A stretch of 64,000 nt of DNA from Chthoniobacterales bacterium (GTDB taxonomy: Bacteria > Verrucomicrobiota > Verrucomicrobiia > Chthoniobacterales > DASVRZ01): assembly GCA_039930045.1 (NCBI GenBank), contig JBDSQB010000015.1, positions 1 through 64,000 on the forward strand, given 5' to 3'. The notes below the pieces were generated by a model. It made no database searches. It saw only the letters and a program-made list of their open reading frames with translations, and was not told the DNA's origin. The translations under genes were made by a program, and so were the position numbers. Positions 27,850 through 35,428 of the stretch are shown here, piece after piece; position 1 is the stretch's first letter; the number at the start of each line of letters is the position of its first letter.

Positions 27850-28647
27850 ATGTCTGACTCCGCCCAGTTTTCCGGTAGCGGCATTTCGGGCGATTTCCCG
27901 GAGGTGTTGCAGCGTTATGGAGTCACGTCGCTGCCCTCACTTTCGTTGCATGGAAAAGAATTTACCCAGACGCAGGCTACGACCATTCTCGCCATCAAAT
28001 ACGCGGGCGGCGTCCTTATCGCCGGTGATCGCCGCGCGACTGCCGGAAATGTGGTCGTCTATGATCGCGCCGATAAGGTTCTGGAGATCGACCGTTTCTC
28101 CGTCATGGCCATCGCGGGTGTCCCGGCGACGGCTTGGGAAATGGCGCGGGTGCTGGAGCATTCGTTTCACTTCTATCGGCGCACGCAGCTTCAGGAAATG
28201 AGCGTCGATGGCAAGGTCCGCACGCTCTCGAAATTGCTCCGCGACAACCTCGGGCTCGCTCTGCAAGGCGTCGGCGTCGTGGTGCCGATTTTCGCCGTCT
28301 ATGATAAGGATGCAACTCCGGGCGAGCGCCTCTATTTTTACGACGTGATGGGTGCGCAATTCGAGGTCGCCGATTTTGCGGTCAGCGGCTCGGGGTCACC
28401 CGCCGTTCGTGCCGTGCTGAATTACGAGAATCGCTGGGGCAAAAAACCGCTCGCCGACCGCAACGAAAAGGAAGCGATCTCACTGGCCCTCCGCGCCTTG
28501 GAAACGGCCGCCGAAACGGACACTGCGACCGGTGGATTCGACCGGCGTGCGAACATTCTGCCCATTCTAAAAACCGTCACCAAACTCGGCGTGCAGACGG
28601 TCGCTGATAACGTTCTAACTCCGCTCTACAAGAAAGGCCTCGCATGA
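27850..28647 (+). CDS. prcB: 20S proteasome beta subunit
   Basis: A 265-residue N-terminal-nucleophile protease subunit. A 43-residue propeptide ends before TTILAIKYAGGVLIAGDRR, so Thr44 becomes mature Thr1 after autocleavage. Catalytic partners are in register: Asp17 (GDRR, residue 60) and Lys33 (DRADK, residue 76). This predicts an active threonine protease rather than an HslV-like or decayed copy; the long propeptide and actinobacterial-like TTIxAxKYxGG motif fit PrcB, not HslV. It directly follows ubact and overlaps prcA by 4 bp (ATGA), giving the ubact-prcB-prcA order. Confidence 0.95.
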   Translation: MSDSAQFSGSGISGDFPEVLQRYGVTSLPSLSLHGKEFTQTQATTILAIKYAGGVLIAGDRRATAGNVVVYDRADKVLEIDRFSVMAIAGVPATAWEMARVLEHSFHFYRRTQLQEMSVDGKVRTLSKLLRDNLGLALQGVGVVVPIFAVYDKDATPGERLYFYDVMGAQFEVADFAVSGSGSPAVRAVLNYENRWGKKPLADRNEKEAISLALRALETAAETDTATGGFDRRANILPILKTVTKLGVQTVADNVLTPLYKKGLA

Positions 28648-29417
28648 CGGACGAGCCCTACCGTTACGTCGAGGCGATGGCGAATCGCCGTGAGTACGTT
28701 GAAACTCAACTCGTCGCCGCCAGCCCGGTCGTGGCCCTGAATTACAACGGCGGAATCCTCTTTCTAACCATTGCGCCGGAGCCGCAGAAAATCTTCGAGA
28801 TCTACGACCGCATCGCCCTCGGAGCGATGGGGCATCCGGGCGATGTCGAACGGCTGCGGATGACGGCCATTGAAATCGCCAGCGCGGAGGGATTTACGCG
28901 TTCGCCGGCGGATGTGTCGCTGCGGCGACTTGCGAATTTTTCCTTCAGTCCGCTGCTAAAAAACACCTTCGAGCAGGTCTATGGCTCGGTCTTCATCGTG
29001 CGCCTGCTTTTCGCGGAGTTAGGTGCGACTTCGAAGACGGATTTGTTTGTCCGAGTGGACTTCGATGGAACTCTGCAAACCGGCGGCGGCGCAACGAGGA
29101 AATCCTTCGGAGTATTAGGCGGAACCACGACGGCAGAGCAGGCGATGAATCAGTTTCTCCTAACCAAAGCGAAGCCCAATCTAACCTTGGACGCCGCCCT
29201 GCAAATCGCCCTCCTCACCTGGGCTGTTGGAAGCCAGGTCGAGCCCGTTGATTCACCAGACGAGGGGAAACTGACCGAGATCCTCCGCGACGCGCTGTCC
29301 TCGAAAGTGGTCGAGGCCGCCGTTCTCGATAGAAACACTGGCAGCAAGGTGAGCTATCGGACTTTAAATGAAATGGAACTCCGCAAAACCGTGAACCGGA
29401 TCACCCGAGAGCGTTGA
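28644..29417 (+). CDS. prcA: 20S proteasome alpha subunit
   Basis: A 257-residue subunit forming the outer gating rings of the 20S core. SVVALxYxGGxLF-type strands of the alpha family appear as SPVVALNYNGGILFLTIAP, then KIFEIYDRIALGAMGHPGD and, later, GGTTTAEQAMNQFL. It lacks an N-terminal Thr nucleophile, as expected. The N-terminus before the fold (MTDEPYRYVEAMANRREY) would form the gate and H0 helix. The C-terminus ends ITRER. Overlaps prcB by 4 bp. The following gene starts about 36 bp downstream and may be on the same transcript. Confidence 0.93.
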   Translation: MTDEPYRYVEAMANRREYVETQLVAASPVVALNYNGGILFLTIAPEPQKIFEIYDRIALGAMGHPGDVERLRMTAIEIASAEGFTRSPADVSLRRLANFSFSPLLKNTFEQVYGSVFIVRLLFAELGATSKTDLFVRVDFDGTLQTGGGATRKSFGVLGGTTTAEQAMNQFLLTKAKPNLTLDAALQIALLTWAVGSQVEPVDSPDEGKLTEILRDALSSKVVEAAVLDRNTGSKVSYRTLNEMELRKTVNRITRER

Positions 29418-29452
29418 ATAAACCCCTGACTCGACGCGTCGTAAATTCTCGC

Positions 29453-30127
29453 ATGAAAAAATATCTCCCTCTCTTGCTGCTCCCGTTTTTTTCCGTCAGT
29501 TGCCTGGCAGACGAGCAGACGCGCCAGGTGCAGGCGGCCTTGAGCGAGGCGGGTTTCTATTATGGCACTGCCGACGGCCAGATGGGCGAGGAGACGCGCG
29601 CCGCGCTGCGTCGGTTTCAGATTCGCAATGGGCTCGACGTGAGCGGCTCGATGACGCCTGAGACCCTGGCAGCGCTTAAGTTAAAGAAAAAAGAAACCCG
29701 CAGCGTCGCCTCCGAGGACGAGGCGCAGGTCGCGGCCACGGCGAAAAATCCCGATGCTTTTCTTGCGCCACAAAGCCGCCGTCCGGCTCCCACTCCGCCG
29801 CCCCGCTCACCGGTGCGCGAGTCTTTTGCCGACACCGATCTGGCGGAATCCACGTCGCGGGATCAATCCGCGACCCTGCTCAACGCCCAGCGCAAGCTCC
29901 TGCAACTCGGCTATTACAAATCCGCCCCAAATGGATTGTCCGGACCTGAGACGGAGACGGCGCTGCTCCGTTTCCAGCACGCGATGCATCTGCGGCTTAC
30001 CGGCACGCTCGACTCCGACACGCGCGAGGCGCTCTTCGACACGCCGCCGCCGGTGCCGACAAAACCGTTTCGTGCGTCGAAAAATCGTCCGCCGGGCACG
30101 GTTTTACGCGGAGTCTGGGTGCAGTGA
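29453..30127 (+). CDS. Secreted protein with two peptidoglycan-binding domains
   Basis: A 224-residue envelope protein. I prefer ATG 29453, which starts a signal peptide (PLLLLPFFSVSC, cysteine 17 possibly lipidated although the lipobox is not canonical), over a TTG that overlaps prcA. Two PG_binding_1-like helical domains are visible at about 22-74 (VQAALSEAGFYYGTADGQMG) and 140-195 (AQRKLLQLGYYKSAPNGLSG), separated by a Pro/Arg-rich linker. No enzymatic domain. Probably anchors to the cell wall. Any link with the adjacent proteasome genes is only positional. Confidence 0.8.
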   Translation: MKKYLPLLLLPFFSVSCLADEQTRQVQAALSEAGFYYGTADGQMGEETRAALRRFQIRNGLDVSGSMTPETLAALKLKKKETRSVASEDEAQVAATAKNPDAFLAPQSRRPAPTPPPRSPVRESFADTDLAESTSRDQSATLLNAQRKLLQLGYYKSAPNGLSGPETETALLRFQHAMHLRLTGTLDSDTREALFDTPPPVPTKPFRASKNRPPGTVLRGVWVQ

Positions 30128-30170
30128 TTTCCTTTCGCATTCGAGTTCGATCCTGATCTATAAACGCGGC

Positions 30171-31184
30171 GTGAAAATCGCGTTTTACTCGTATGCCTTT
30201 TACCCGTTGGTCGGCGGCATCGAATCTGTCTCGATGGTTCTGGCGACGGAATTTGCCCGGCTCGGGCACGAGGTTCGGGTGATCACGACGACGCCGGCGG
30301 CGGTCGAGTTGGATTCAAATCTGCCGTTTCCAGTGCTGCGGAATCCCTCGCGAAATGAACTCAGCGCCACGATTCGCTGGAGCGACGTTTACTTTCAAAA
30401 CAACATCAGCCTGCCCGCGCTCTGGCCCGCACTCGTTTTCCACAAACCTTGGGTCGTGGCGCATCAGACCTGGCTGCGAGCGGTTGATGGACACGTCGAT
30501 CTGGCGGCGCGGCTCAAGCTGATAACCACCCGACTCGCCTCGGCCTCGGTCTCGATCAGCCAGGCGATGGCGGATCAATTTTCGACGAAACAGGAACTGA
30601 TCGGAAACTCCTACGACGCCACGGTTTTTCGCGAGATCAGCGGCATTTCGCGAGATCGGGATTTCATTTTTGTGGGCCGCCTGGTCTCGGACAAAGGCGT
30701 CGATACGCTGCTCGATGCGTTTGCGTTGCACGTCCAAAAACATCCGGAGTCGCATTTGACTGTCGTCGGCGGCGGCGATGACGAGCCGGTTTTGCGCGAA
30801 CAAACCACGCGGCTGGGACTTCAGGAACGCGTCGAGTTTGCCGGCGTGAAACGCGGCGAGGAATTGACCCGGCTGCTGAACCAGCATCGCGTGCTCGTCG
30901 TCCCATCGCGCTGGGAGGAGCCGTATGGAATCGTCGCTCTGGAGGGGCTGGCCTGTGGTTGTTTGGTTGTCGGATCGGAGCGCGGCGGGCTCAAAGACGC
31001 GATCGGACCGGGTGGCCTGACGTTTCCCAATGGCGACGTGGCCGCGCTGGCGGCGGCGTTGGAGAAATCGCTGGTCACGACCCGCGACGAGGCTGCGGTG
31101 CGGGCGCACTTGGAGCGCCAGTCGCCCGCCTCGGTGGCGCAGGCGTATCTCGAAATCTTCCAACGGGTTGCCCGCCAGTCGTAA
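30171..31184 (+). CDS. Glycosyltransferase family 4
   Basis: A 337-residue GT-B fold glycosyltransferase. The GTG start at 30171 matches the usual GT4 N-terminus (VKIAFYSYAFYPLVGGIES); the open frame extends further upstream but overlaps the preceding gene without homology. The C-terminal nucleotide-sugar domain shows the family ExxxxxxxE pattern in EEPYGIVALEGLACG and the FVGRLVSDKGVDTL strand-loop. Likely transfers a sugar in envelope polysaccharide or lipopolysaccharide synthesis; donor and acceptor unknown. Ends 44 bp before the cobA-hemD fusion. Confidence 0.85.
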   Translation: MKIAFYSYAFYPLVGGIESVSMVLATEFARLGHEVRVITTTPAAVELDSNLPFPVLRNPSRNELSATIRWSDVYFQNNISLPALWPALVFHKPWVVAHQTWLRAVDGHVDLAARLKLITTRLASASVSISQAMADQFSTKQELIGNSYDATVFREISGISRDRDFIFVGRLVSDKGVDTLLDAFALHVQKHPESHLTVVGGGDDEPVLREQTTRLGLQERVEFAGVKRGEELTRLLNQHRVLVVPSRWEEPYGIVALEGLACGCLVVGSERGGLKDAIGPGGLTFPNGDVAALAAALEKSLVTTRDEAAVRAHLERQSPASVAQAYLEIFQRVARQS

Positions 31185-31228
31185 TCGTTTATGTTACGCG
31201 CCGCCCAAAAACCGGCGGACATTTTTCC

Positions 31229-32767
31229 ATGAGCAAATCCAAAAAAACTACTGGTCATTGTTTCCTCGTCGGCGCCGGACCGGGCGATCTGGGGCTGGTG
31301 ACATTGCGAGCGAAGGAGGCGGTCGAACTCGGCGATGTGCTGATTTACGACTACCTCTGCAACCCGGCGATGCTCCTTTGGGCGAAGCCGGACGCGGAGA
31401 AAATCTACGTCGGCAAAAAAGCCGGAGCGCACACGCTGACTCAGGATGAAATCAATGAATTGCTCGTCAAAAAGACGGCGGCCGGACTGCAAGTAGTGCG
31501 GTTGAAGGGTGGCGATCCTTTCATTTTTGGCCGGGGAGGGGAGGAGGCGCTGGCGCTGGCCGGTGCGAAATTGTCCTTCGAGATCGTGCCCGGAGTCAGC
31601 TCGGCGATCGCCGCACCAGCTTACGCAGGCATCCCGCTGACACATCGCGGACTGGCCACGCAGGTGACGTTTTTTACGGGTCACGAGGACCCGGCGAAAA
31701 CGGAGTCGAGTCTGGACTTTATGGAACTCGCCCGGCTGAAAGGGACCAAAGTCATGCTCATGGGAGTCGAACGGCTCAGCATTATCACAGGGAAATTTCT
31801 CGAAAATGGCGCGTCGCCAGAGACTCCAGTGACGCTGATTCGCTGGGGCACGACGCCGCGCCAGGAGACGCTTTCCGGCACTTTGGCCGACATCGCGGAA
31901 CTGGCGGAAAAGGCGAATTTCCAGGCTCCGGCGGTCGCTGTTTTTGGCGAAGTCGCGAAACTGCGAAACGAGTTGCAGTGGTATGACAACCGCCCGCTTT
32001 ACGGCAAGCGCATCGTCGTCACCCGCAGTCGCAAACAGGCCGGAGTCCTCACGAAAAGCCTCACCGACCTCGGCGCTGACGTCATCGAAATCCCCACAAT
32101 TCGCACGGAGCCGCCGACGAATCTCCGGGAGTTTGCCGAGATGGTTCGCGACGCGCACACTTACGACTGGCTGATTTTCACGAGTCCGAACGCAGTCGAG
32201 GCGTTCTTTGAAATGTTTTACCGCATCTATCGGGATGCCCGGGAAATCGGCGGCACGCGCATTGCGGCGGTCGGCCCGGCCACGGCCAAAAAAATCACCG
32301 AATATCACCTCAAAGTGGACGTGCAACCGGATGAATTTGTCCCGGAAGCCATCGTTGATGCCCTGCGGAAAGAGGGCGACATCGAAAATTTGCGCGTCCT
32401 CATTCCACGAGCCGAAGTGACCCGGGAAATCCTGGCCACCATGCTGACCAAGCTCGGCGCGATCGTGGACGAGACCATCGCCTACCGGACCGTTCCGGAA
32501 ACGGAGGACACCTCGGGTGCGCTGGCGAGGTTCGATGCGGGGGAGGCGGATTTGATCACCTTCACCAGTTCCTCGACCGTGGAAAACTTCCTCGCGCTGC
32601 GTCCGAAGCTTCCCAAGACTCTCAAAACTGCAAGCATCGGGCCGCAGACCACGCAAACTTTGCGAAAAGCGGGGATCGTTCCAGACATGGAGGCGGTGAA
32701 GCACGACGTGCCGGGTTTGGTCACCGTCATCCTGCGAGAGCTGGGCCAGGCGCGTTCTTCTCGATAG
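31229..32767 (+). CDS. cobA-hemD: Uroporphyrinogen-III C-methyltransferase / uroporphyrinogen-III synthase fusion
   Basis: A 512-residue bifunctional tetrapyrrole enzyme. Residues about 10-245 are the SAM-dependent SUMT domain (VGAGPGDLGLVTLRA, LKGGDPFIFGRGGEE, VPGVSSAIAAPAYAGIPLTH), making precorrin-2 for siroheme and cobalamin. Residues about 262-505 are HemD (RIVVTRSRKQAG, TSPNAVEAFF, TFTSSSTVENFL), which closes hydroxymethylbilane into uroporphyrinogen III. The ATG at 31229 begins the SUMT domain. Such fusions are known in several phyla. No other heme or cobalamin gene is nearby. Confidence 0.93.
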   Translation: MSKSKKTTGHCFLVGAGPGDLGLVTLRAKEAVELGDVLIYDYLCNPAMLLWAKPDAEKIYVGKKAGAHTLTQDEINELLVKKTAAGLQVVRLKGGDPFIFGRGGEEALALAGAKLSFEIVPGVSSAIAAPAYAGIPLTHRGLATQVTFFTGHEDPAKTESSLDFMELARLKGTKVMLMGVERLSIITGKFLENGASPETPVTLIRWGTTPRQETLSGTLADIAELAEKANFQAPAVAVFGEVAKLRNELQWYDNRPLYGKRIVVTRSRKQAGVLTKSLTDLGADVIEIPTIRTEPPTNLREFAEMVRDAHTYDWLIFTSPNAVEAFFEMFYRIYRDAREIGGTRIAAVGPATAKKITEYHLKVDVQPDEFVPEAIVDALRKEGDIENLRVLIPRAEVTREILATMLTKLGAIVDETIAYRTVPETEDTSGALARFDAGEADLITFTSSSTVENFLALRPKLPKTLKTASIGPQTTQTLRKAGIVPDMEAVKHDVPGLVTVILRELGQARSSR

Positions 32768-32828
32768 GAGTTTAATAATTATCGTCAAATCTGCCGAGTT
32801 GGCCCGAAAACGGCTAATACTAGAGGGC

Positions 32829-33797
32829 ATGGTCGGCGATGACATTATCAGCTCACAAAAAAACACCCCCTCGAACTCCGAAAACGACGTCGTGATCAAC
32901 GTTCCCTTTCCCTACACCCCGGAAACGGACGAACCAGTCGCGCCAACTTCGGAACCAACCCTGAAAATCGATTACACCGCGATTGAGATTCCGCCGCCGA
33001 AGAAAACGATCCCGGTTCGCCGCACGGCGCAGCAAACCCGGCTCGTGCGCCTCGAAAACAGCCTGAACGCCGACATTTCCAAACCGCCGGAAATCATTCC
33101 ATCTCCGATCAAAAAAACGCCGCACGCACCGGAGCCGGAGCCGAGTGGAGATATTTCCGAGACGATTCATAAACTGGTAAAAAGCGTGGGATCGATCAGC
33201 CTCGCGACCCAGGAAAACCAGCGTCAATACGCCGCCATTGCCACTTCGCTGGAGAAACAATCAGGGGCGCTGCCGAAACTGGAGGCGCTCCAAAAACACC
33301 TCGACCACAGTCACAAAGTCGAGACGGCCAACCAGCGTCTTTTCGACGTAATGCACAGCGAGTTGAAGGGGTACAAGGACAATTTCCTCTTCGACGCCCT
33401 GCAAAAACCCGTCATTCGCGACCTGCTTGCGCTCTTCGACGACCTCTGCGGGCAAGGTCGGCGCATCGGGCGTTTTCTAAAGGAGAATGCGATGGAACCC
33501 GACTCAGCGGTGAACTGGAGCACCGAGTTGCAGTCGTCCCAGGACAACATCAACAACACCGTTTTCTTCATCATCGAAGTCCTTAATCGTCTCGACGTCA
33601 TCATGATGGAGGGCGACAACACCGTCCTCGACCTGAAGCTGCACAAGGTCGTCGGCGTCGAGCCCACGAGCGATCTGGCGGAGAAAAATCAGGTCGTCCG
33701 CGTCGTGCGCCCCGGTTTCATCTGGAAAGATCGCGTTTTGCGCCCGACTGAGGTCATTATCAAAAAATACACCGCGCCGGAAGCCGACGTCGCCTAA
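32829..33797 (+). CDS. GrpE-like nucleotide exchange factor with long N-terminal extension
   Basis: A 322-residue protein. ATG 32829 is chosen (purine-rich AGAGGG just upstream) over a TTG 30 bp earlier. Residues 1-110 are Pro/Lys/Glu-rich, probably disordered. Residues about 120-200 form a likely coiled coil, and the end shows the GrpE beta-domain pattern: VVRPGFIWKDRVLRPTEVII. The helical core is longer and more divergent than in canonical ~200-residue GrpE, so this may be a specialised exchange factor for the adjacent Hsp70. The gene is 33 bp upstream of the Hsp70 gene. Family assignment rests on pattern and context. Confidence 0.72.
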   Translation: MVGDDIISSQKNTPSNSENDVVINVPFPYTPETDEPVAPTSEPTLKIDYTAIEIPPPKKTIPVRRTAQQTRLVRLENSLNADISKPPEIIPSPIKKTPHAPEPEPSGDISETIHKLVKSVGSISLATQENQRQYAAIATSLEKQSGALPKLEALQKHLDHSHKVETANQRLFDVMHSELKGYKDNFLFDALQKPVIRDLLALFDDLCGQGRRIGRFLKENAMEPDSAVNWSTELQSSQDNINNTVFFIIEVLNRLDVIMMEGDNTVLDLKLHKVVGVEPTSDLAEKNQVVRVVRPGFIWKDRVLRPTEVIIKKYTAPEADVA

Positions 33798-33830
33798 ATC
33801 CTTTCTTCAATACCTTAAAACCACACGAGT

Positions 33831-35396
33831 ATGTCTGACACACGCAAAGCAGTAGGAATCGATTTGGGCACCACCTTTTCGGCCATCGCCCACATCGACG
33901 CCTACGGAAAACCGCAAATCATTCCCAATGCCGAGAGCGAACGCATCACGCCATCGGTGATTCTTTTCGACGGCAGTAACGCCATTGTCGGCACGCTGGC
34001 CAAGCAAAATTCCGTCGCCGAGCCGGAGAAAATCGTCGATTTCGTCAAACGCGAAATGGGCAAAAGCAAGACCGCCTTTCATCGCGAATTCGACGGGCGC
34101 ACCTTCTCCGCCGAGGAACTTTCCGCGCTGATTCTCAAGAAACTCAAGATCGACGCGGAGAAATATCTCGGCGAATCCGTCACCGACGCCGTGATCACGG
34201 TCCCGGCCTATTTCAACGACGCCGAACGTCTCGCCACGATTCACGCGGGCCAGCTTGCGGGTTTCAACGTCCTGCAAATCATCAACGAGCCGACTGCCGG
34301 TTCGCTCGCCTACGGCCTCGACAAACTGGACGAGGACCAGACCGTTTTCGTCTTCGATTTGGGCGGGGGCACCTTCGACGTCACGATCATGCGGATCGAA
34401 AATCATCACATCCAGATGATCGCCACCAACGGCGACCACCGTCTCGGCGGCAAGGATTGGGACGACATCATTGTCAATCTGGTCGCGGACGAGTTTGATC
34501 GCGTTCACGGGGAAAATCCGCTGCTCGACTTGCAGAGTTATCAGGATCTCCAAAGCCGCGCGCTCGCCGCCAAAATCCAGCTTTCCAGCCGTCAGCGCAC
34601 GGCGCTCGTTCACAGTTACAACGGCAAAAGCGTTAAGATCGAGCTCACCCGTCAGGACTTTGAAAACCTTTCCGGCCACCTCATCGAGAAGTGCAAATCC
34701 ATCTGCGAAATCGTCATGCAGGAAGCCAAAATGAACTGGGGCCAAATCGACAAAGTCCTGCTCGTTGGCGGCATGACTCGCATGCCGATGGTCCGCGACA
34801 TGATCGCCGCTCTCAGCAACGCCCCGACGGCCGACGAGGTCAGTCCCGACGAGGCCGTGTCCCTTGGCGCGGCGATTCAGGCGATTTTGCTCGTCCTCGG
34901 CGAAGAAGACACCTCCGGCCAGCACACGCTCCCGGCAGAAACGCGCCAGCAATTTTCCAATCGCGACGGCTCGCTCATCAAGGTCTCGAACATCACCTCG
35001 CACACCCTCGGAGTGGTCCTCTGGGACGACAATCGCATGGAGGAATACGTCTTCCCGATGATCAACAAAATGACCGCGATTCCGTGCGAATTGAAGAATT
35101 CCTTCGGCACCGCCACGGCCAACATGAAGAGCGTCGTCGTCCGCGTCGTCGAGGGCGAAAGCTCACTTCCCAGCGAATGCACGCCGCTCGGCACCGCCGC
35201 ATTTGAGTTGCCTCCGTATCTGCCGAAAGGCTCGCCGGTGGAATTGACTTATCGCTACAACGCGAGCCAGATTCTCGAAGTCGTCGTGGATGGTTTTGGC
35301 AAGCAAAAGGTCATCGAGATTCAACGAAACATGGGGCTTTCCGAGGAGGAAATCGCCCAGGCCACAGCCAACATGTCGCTTATTCGCGTAGAATAA
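33831..35396 (+). CDS. Hsp70-family chaperone, lid-less (DnaK-like)
   Basis: A 521-residue protein. The nucleotide-binding domain is intact: GIDLGTTFSAIAHID (phosphate 1), NEPTAGSLAYGLD, FDLGGGTFDVTIM (phosphate 2) and LVGGMTRMPMVR (adenosine motif). A beta-type substrate-binding domain follows (about 375-500), but the helical lid and EEVD-like tail of ~610-640-residue DnaK are absent. This fits the shortened Hsp70 homologues of the HscA/YegD-like spread, not the housekeeping DnaK. It sits between a GrpE-like gene and a J-like/FGE-like gene. No dnaJ proper is present. Confidence 0.88.
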   Translation: MSDTRKAVGIDLGTTFSAIAHIDAYGKPQIIPNAESERITPSVILFDGSNAIVGTLAKQNSVAEPEKIVDFVKREMGKSKTAFHREFDGRTFSAEELSALILKKLKIDAEKYLGESVTDAVITVPAYFNDAERLATIHAGQLAGFNVLQIINEPTAGSLAYGLDKLDEDQTVFVFDLGGGTFDVTIMRIENHHIQMIATNGDHRLGGKDWDDIIVNLVADEFDRVHGENPLLDLQSYQDLQSRALAAKIQLSSRQRTALVHSYNGKSVKIELTRQDFENLSGHLIEKCKSICEIVMQEAKMNWGQIDKVLLVGGMTRMPMVRDMIAALSNAPTADEVSPDEAVSLGAAIQAILLVLGEEDTSGQHTLPAETRQQFSNRDGSLIKVSNITSHTLGVVLWDDNRMEEYVFPMINKMTAIPCELKNSFGTATANMKSVVVRVVEGESSLPSECTPLGTAAFELPPYLPKGSPVELTYRYNASQILEVVVDGFGKQKVIEIQRNMGLSEEEIAQATANMSLIRVE

Positions 35397-35428
35397 ATCC
35401 ACTCTTCGTCCCCCTTTAGAGTTTACCC

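Noticed and set aside
27850-28647. HslV instead of PrcB
   Set aside because: A 43-residue propeptide, Thr-Thr-Ile start, and a paired alpha subunit with UBact identify a 20S proteasome beta subunit; HslU is absent.
29754-30170. Extended N-terminus of the GT4 glycosyltransferase
   Set aside because: The frame is open but overlaps the peptidoglycan-binding gene and gives Arg/Pro-rich non-homologous sequence; GTG 30171 begins the family fold.
30821-32899. 692-codon minus-strand open frame over cobA-hemD
   Set aside because: The opposite strand encodes CobA and HemD with all motifs; the antisense frame shows no recognisable domain.
33831-35396. Housekeeping dnaK
   Set aside because: The protein is about 110 residues too short, without the helical lid, and its partner genes are unusual; the canonical dnaK should lie elsewhere.
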